Origin: Halogranum amylolyticum
Lineage (GTDB): Archaea > Halobacteriota > Halobacteria > Halobacteriales > Haloferacaceae
Reading direction: 5' to 3'
Assembly (NCBI RefSeq): GCF_900110465.1
Contig: NZ_FODV01000005.1
Span: 62,001 to 126,000 of the forward strand
DNA length: 64,000 bases
The first letter of the stretch is position 1; every line of letters begins with the position of its first letter. The notes beneath the pieces are model-generated. The model was not told the DNA's origin, ran no database searches, and was given only the letters and a program-made list of their open reading frames with translations. Of this stretch, positions 60,959-64,000 are shown piece after piece. A program made the translations under genes and the position numbers.

Positions 60959-61068
60959 GAGAGATCCGTCAGATCGCCGGTCTCGGATCGTCTCAGCCGG
61001 TTTGACAGTCCGAACAGGCTGATGGTACCGGCGAAGCTAAGTGTTCGGGACCCGAATAAAAAATCGTT

Positions 61069-61323
61069 ATGAATACGGTGAAGCTCAGCCGAGTCGAATC
61101 GCTCTTTGAGACCCTCCAGTACCCCGTTTCGCGCGAGGAGGCGGCCGCCGAGTTCTCGGACACGCGGGTGCAGCTCGCCGACGGCGAGGCCAACCTCGGC
61201 GAACTCGTCTCGGACGCACGGGCGGAGTCGTTCCACAACCCGGACGAACTGTACGCCGAGTTGAACAACACGCTCCCTATCGAGGCGGTGGGCGAACCCG
61301 GACAGTCAGAGGGTGACGCCTGA
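61069..61323 (+). CDS. haloarchaeal DUF5789-like protein
   Basis: An 84-residue protein. VKLSRVESLFETLQYPVSREEAAAEFSDTRVQLADGEANLGELV is the family pattern I recall as DUF5789, with a helix-rich, DUF2795-like small fold. Function is unknown. A TATA-like AATAAAAA lies at 61054-61061, too near the ATG at 61069 for a leaderless start, so the true promoter may be further up. Confidence 0.75.
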   Translation: MNTVKLSRVESLFETLQYPVSREEAAAEFSDTRVQLADGEANLGELVSDARAESFHNPDELYAELNNTLPIEAVGEPGQSEGDA

Positions 61324-61399
61324 GCGGTCGTCCGGTCCGACGTCCGTGACACGACCGAATCCGGGGGTTTAAGTGCGAGAGGAGAGTGATTAGCCAAAT

Positions 61400-61720
61400 A
61401 TGGAATTCTGCGACGAGTGCGGTTCAATGATGAAAACGAACGGTGACAAGTGGGTCTGTGGGAGCTGTGGGTACGAGAAGCTTCGCGACAGCGCCAAGGA
61501 GGCACAGATGGTGACGACGCAGGGGCAAGAAGAGAGCGAGGTCGTCGACGTCAGCGACGCCGAGGACAAGGGGCTGCCAACGACGACGGTCCACTGTCCG
61601 GAGTGTGGCAACGACCGCGCGTACTGGTACATGCAGCAGATCCGCTCTGCCGACGAGTCGGAGACACGCTTCTTCGTCTGTACCGAGTGCGAACACAAGT
61701 GGCGTGAGGACGACCACTAG
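61400..61720 (+). CDS. tfs: transcription factor S (TFIIS-like transcript cleavage factor)
   Basis: A 106-residue protein with two zinc ribbons. The N-terminal one has Cys4, Cys7, Cys20 and Cys23; the C-terminal TFIIS-like ribbon has Cys66, Cys69, Cys94 and Cys97. The catalytic acidic pair is Asp85-Glu86 in QIRSADESETRFFVC, which stimulates RNA cleavage by backtracked RNA polymerase. The next gene starts directly after the stop. Confidence 0.95.
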   Translation: MEFCDECGSMMKTNGDKWVCGSCGYEKLRDSAKEAQMVTTQGQEESEVVDVSDAEDKGLPTTTVHCPECGNDRAYWYMQQIRSADESETRFFVCTECEHKWREDDH

Positions 61721-62308
61721 ATGTCGTCGACGCCAGCCGTCCCTACCGAACTGTTAGACGGCTGGCGACTGGTCGACGAGCGGACCGAGACGCCGTTCGA
61801 CGTCACGTTCGTCACGGTGACTGCACACACGACCGTCTACGAGGACCCCGACCTCGCGGCGGCGCTCCGCGAGCAGACGGGAGTCGACGGGCCGGGACGG
61901 TTCTTCCTGACGAGTCACGTCGTTCTCCGGCCGCAGCCACCCGAGTCGGAGGCGCTCCGACGGCTGGTGACCGATCGCGTCGCCCAAGACTTCGCCGGGC
62001 GACTGCGCGACCGCGGGTTCACGAGCGTCGAGCAGACGAGCCAGCGATCCTTCTCCGTCGACGGTGCCGACGCGCGACTCGCGGCCTACGAGGGAGCGTA
62101 TCCGCTCGGCGACGGAGTCGAACTCCGCGTCCAAGGGTGGCTCGCGGTCTGGCAGGTCGACGGTGACTTCCTCCTGGCGGGCGGTGCGTATCCGACACAC
62201 GTTCACGACCCCGCGGGCGAGACGACCGACGCCGTCCGAGAGCAGCTCTCCCCGCAACGGTTCCGCGACGAACTGTTCGAGCTGATCCGGGCCGTCGAAC
62301 GCCCGTGA
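61721..62308 (+). CDS. conserved haloarchaeal protein downstream of tfs
   Basis: A 195-residue protein whose ATG immediately follows the tfs stop, so it is co-transcribed. It has alternating beta strands (FDVTFVTVTAHTTVYEDPDLA, RFFLTSHVVLRP, ELRVQGWLAVWQVDGDFLLAGGAYPTHV) and two helices (SEALRRLVTDRVAQDFAGRLRDRGF; SPQRFRDELFELIRAVER). No motif points to an enzyme. I recognise no function; possibly the DUF6517 group. Confidence 0.72.
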   Translation: MSSTPAVPTELLDGWRLVDERTETPFDVTFVTVTAHTTVYEDPDLAAALREQTGVDGPGRFFLTSHVVLRPQPPESEALRRLVTDRVAQDFAGRLRDRGFTSVEQTSQRSFSVDGADARLAAYEGAYPLGDGVELRVQGWLAVWQVDGDFLLAGGAYPTHVHDPAGETTDAVREQLSPQRFRDELFELIRAVERP

Positions 62309-62332
62309 GCGGATCGACCTCTCCGTCCGGTC

Positions 62333-62881
62333 TCAGTGCGTCGCCTCTTCGAGCACGAGCGTATCGTCTTCGAGGTAGTGTTCGATTCGGTGGGCGAACT
62401 CTTCGAGTTCGACGAGGTGGAGACGGAGCATCTCGGCGGTGGCGTGGTCGCCGAGGCTCGTCGCCAGTTCGATATGTTCGCGGACGGTCTCGATGATGTC
62501 GCCGTACATCTCCATATCGTTCGACAGCGAGGTCCGGACGTCGTAGACGTCGTTGTCCTCGGGCGAGACTGGTGCCGCCTCCTGGAGGTCTTTCATCCCC
62601 GAGATCGGGACGCCGCCGAGCGCCTGCACGCGCTCTGCGAGTTCGTCGGCCGCCTCTTCTGCCTCTTCGGCGGCCTCCCCGAGGAACTCGTGGACCTCGA
62701 GGAACTCCGCACCCTCGACGTTCCAGTGGTGCTTCTTCAGCTGGTGGTACAGCACGTACGTCGCCGCCAGGTCCGTGTTCAGCGCGTCGACGAGCTGTTC
62801 GGCCTTCTCCTGATCGAGTCGGAGCGCCGGACTCGTTTCGACTGTTCCTGCCTGTTGTCTGACCTTTGCTTGTTTGCTCAT
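62333..62881 (-). CDS. dpsA: DpsA ferritin-like iron storage/DNA protection protein
   Basis: A 182-residue Dps-like protein close to haloarchaeal DpsA. YVLYHQLKKHHWNVEGAEFLEVHEFLGEAAEEAEEAADELAERVQALGG holds the ferroxidase ligands, and the end is HRIEHYLEDDTLVLEEAT. It stores iron and protects DNA from peroxide. ATG 62881 gives MSKQAKVRQ; a start three codons earlier is possible. TTCTAAG about 25 nt upstream may be the TATA box. It faces the poly-Glu and Rieske genes. Confidence 0.94.
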   Translation of the reverse strand: MSKQAKVRQQAGTVETSPALRLDQEKAEQLVDALNTDLAATYVLYHQLKKHHWNVEGAEFLEVHEFLGEAAEEAEEAADELAERVQALGGVPISGMKDLQEAAPVSPEDNDVYDVRTSLSNDMEMYGDIIETVREHIELATSLGDHATAEMLRLHLVELEEFAHRIEHYLEDDTLVLEEATH

Positions 62882-62990
62882 CACACACATGGTACGGCGG
62901 CAACCGTCTTAGAACTGCGTGACTATCGATGGCATTGGAACGTTCGCCGCGGCCGACACACCTATCACTCACGAACGGTGACGAACTCCC

Positions 62991-63242
62991 ATGACCGAGC
63001 GCGACGTGACCGTCGACCTCGAAGTCGAGGTCGAAGTCGACACCGAGGAACTGGAGATCGAGACGAGCGGCAAACAAGAGGTCGAGGCAGAACTGGACGC
63101 CGAGGGCGTGTCCATCGAGGTGGAAGCGGAGATCGCGGTCGAAGAGGAAGAAGAGGAAGAAGAGGAAGAAGAGGAAGAAGAGGAAGAAGAGGAAGAAGAG
63201 GAAGAAGAGGAAGAAGAGGAAGAAGAGGAAGAAGAGGACTGA
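62991..63242 (+). CDS. acidic protein with 32-residue poly-glutamate tract
   Basis: An 83-residue protein. The first 50 residues are beta-prone with alternating acidic and hydrophobic residues (VTVDLEVEVEVDTEELEIET, VEAELDAEGVSIEVEAEIAV), and the last 33 residues are 32 Glu and one Asp. The tract is coded by a perfect GAAGAGGAA 9-bp repeat at 63141-63236. The high charge may buffer cations or bind metals. Located between DpsA and a Rieske protein; no family recognised. Confidence 0.7.
   Translation: MTERDVTVDLEVEVEVDTEELEIETSGKQEVEAELDAEGVSIEVEAEIAVEEEEEEEEEEEEEEEEEEEEEEEEEEEEEEEED
63141..63236 (+). repeat. 9-bp tandem repeat (GAAGAGGAA), about 10.7 copies
   Basis: 96 bp of perfect repeats encode 32 consecutive glutamates. 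The unit is a multiple of three, so copy-number changes would keep the frame and only alter tract length. Confidence 0.95.
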
Positions 63243-63272
63243 GCGCCCGCTCGGAACCGGCCGTTCGAAGCG

Positions 63273-63295
63273 ACGCGTCGTTCGAAACGACGCGT
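63273..63295 (+). terminator. perfect hairpin after the poly-Glu gene
   Basis: ACGCGTCGTT (63273-63282), loop CGA, AACGACGCGT (63286-63295): perfect 10-bp arms, 30 nt after the stop. No T-run follows. It may stabilise or terminate the transcript before the Rieske promoter. Confidence 0.5.
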
Positions 63296-63312
63296 TCCGT
63301 GATGACGACAGC

Positions 63313-63330
63313 TATTTTAGGCCGGCCTAA
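63313..63330 (+). promoter_or_regulatory. TATA box overlapped by DtxR-like palindrome, Rieske gene promoter
   Basis: TATTTTAG (63313-63320) lies about 25 nt before ATG 63343 and overlaps the perfect 14-bp palindrome TTAGGCCGGCCTAA (63317-63330). Its outer halves TTAGG/CCTAA are those of DtxR/IdeR-type operators, which haloarchaeal iron regulators (SirR/Idr) also use. A repressor there would cover the TATA box. Confidence 0.6.
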
Positions 63331-63342
63331 CAATTTTGCCTC

Positions 63343-63918
63343 ATGCGCGACCCTGCTCGAGTGACACTCGAGACGGAGAACGACGAGCGGACCGTCCGCG
63401 TTCACGACGACGAAGGAGAACTCGACGTCGACGATGCCACGTTCCGGTTCGCAGTGCGAGGGAACGAGACGGCTTCAGAGACGAGCGGCGAAGACGGGGA
63501 CGGTGTCGACGACACCGACAGTTTCGCCAGCGAGGAGACCACCGACCCCAAGAGCGATCCCCACTATCTCGCCGCGGTCGAAGACATCCCCACGAACGGA
63601 ACGCTCCGATTCGAGGTGTACGACGGACAGTACGGCGTCGAGGGCATTCTCCAGCGGACCGACGGCGACGTTCTCGCGTGGGAGAACTCCTGTCCGCACG
63701 AACCGGAGGTTCGGTTGGACAAGGGGTTCGGCGCGCTCGTCAACGACGGACAACTCGTCTGCCACAAACACGGTGCTCGTTTCGACTGCGACGACGGCTT
63801 CTGTACTCGCGGGCCGTGCCGCGGATCGATGCTCGACGCGATCGAGGTGGAAGTCCGTGACGAAACAGTGTTCCTCGCAGACGAACGGTTCGAGGCTGGT
63901 CACTGTCTGGATAACTAG
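63343..63918 (+). CDS. Rieske [2Fe-2S] protein
   Basis: A 191-residue soluble protein. The cluster ligands are Cys117 and His119 (SCPHEPE) and Cys140 and His143 (VCHKHGARFDC). The spacing is that of Rieske ferredoxins, and additional Cys149, Cys154 and Cys159 follow. An N-terminal beta-rich acidic domain (VTLETENDERTVRVHDDEGE) of about 75 residues is not part of the Rieske fold. It could serve as an electron donor for an oxygenase or in iron metabolism. The operator overlapping its TATA box and nearby dpsA suggest iron control. Good TATA box for a leaderless start at 63343. Confidence 0.88.
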   Translation: MRDPARVTLETENDERTVRVHDDEGELDVDDATFRFAVRGNETASETSGEDGDGVDDTDSFASEETTDPKSDPHYLAAVEDIPTNGTLRFEVYDGQYGVEGILQRTDGDVLAWENSCPHEPEVRLDKGFGALVNDGQLVCHKHGARFDCDDGFCTRGPCRGSMLDAIEVEVRDETVFLADERFEAGHCLDN

Positions 63919-64000
63919 CTGTCTTGGATAACTAGCCGTCGTTCGTTTCGTGGACCGCACCTTCACCGCCCGAGTGCCGCCAAGACGACGCCCCCGAGGT
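63919..64000. other. end of window, no gene seen
   Basis: Short spacer containing a near repeat of the end of the Rieske gene: GGATAACTAGCTGTC followed by GGATAACTAGCCGTC. Nothing else is visible before the window ends. Confidence 0.4.

Noticed and set aside
1..64000. CRISPR array or cas genes
   Set aside because: No regularly spaced 25-40 bp direct repeats and no Cas motifs. The only tandem arrays are coding repeats at 54433 and 63141.

Overview
The window is a gene-dense piece of a haloarchaeal (Halobacteria) chromosome. The evidence is very high GC with strong G/C third positions, proteins rich in Asp and Glu, archaeal TATA boxes about 25 nt before leaderless starts, and an archaeal gene set: MBF1, transcription factor S, a FilR1-type regulator, Bat-like and TrmB regulators, 2-oxoacid:ferredoxin oxidoreductase, a Fap7-type kinase, a geranylgeranyl-reductase-type flavoprotein, DpsA, many Tat lipoproteins, and UspA/Pit pairs. 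Genus cannot be fixed from sequence alone. I saw no rRNA, tRNA, CRISPR array, intact transposase or replication origin.

Layout. 0-3 kb: GMC oxidoreductase end, HflX GTPase, alpha/beta hydrolase. 3.1-6.2 kb: a lower-GC accessory stretch made of two units, each bounded by inverted copies of a GCGTGCTGAATAGAGAG-like sequence: regulator plus FAD oxidoreductase, then a frameshifted SnoaL-like gene. 6.3-19.2 kb: VOC protein, hisC-Fap7-CDP-alcohol phosphatidyltransferase operon, MBF1, a two-wHTH regulator, a Thr/Glu-rich lipoprotein, tpiA, HerA-like ATPase, dinB with a coupled exported protein, an Lrp regulator, and porB/porA. 19.3-29.8 kb: a 5'-truncated membrane-protein gene, aroC, aroA, an M24 peptidase, an SDR, a membrane protein, a tyrA-methyltransferase pair, a divergent small protein/SRPBCC pair, and a VOC-flavin reductase operon behind an inverted repeat.

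30.4-35.4 kb: operon of an S-layer-like secreted protein, an RND exporter and a TrmB-type regulator. 35.7-39.7 kb: Bat-like regulator, LivF pseudogene, thiol peroxidase-like redoxin, acylphosphatase, phosphoglucosamine mutase. 39.8-45.1 kb: complete BMP-type nucleoside ABC importer, followed by a geranylgeranyl-reductase-family flavoprotein. 46.6-48.8 kb: disturbed region with hairpins, an orphan Tat signal, a duplicated 3' end of the neighbouring M20 amidohydrolase, a FemAB-like gene and an AT-rich spacer. 48.8-57.1 kb: M20 amidohydrolase, NhaC antiporter, two Pit-like transporters interleaved with two UspA proteins and a membrane protein with seven 12-residue repeats, and an S10 protein. 57.2-64 kb: NUDIX hydrolase, haloarchaeal unknowns, enoyl-CoA hydratase, a run of small zinc proteins including TFS, then DpsA, a poly-glutamate protein and a Rieske protein whose promoter carries a DtxR-like palindrome.

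Most interesting: the two TIR-bounded cassettes without transposase, the 12-residue-repeat protein in the Pit/UspA cluster, the DpsA/poly-Glu/Rieske iron-like cluster, and several decayed genes recognisable only by joining frames.
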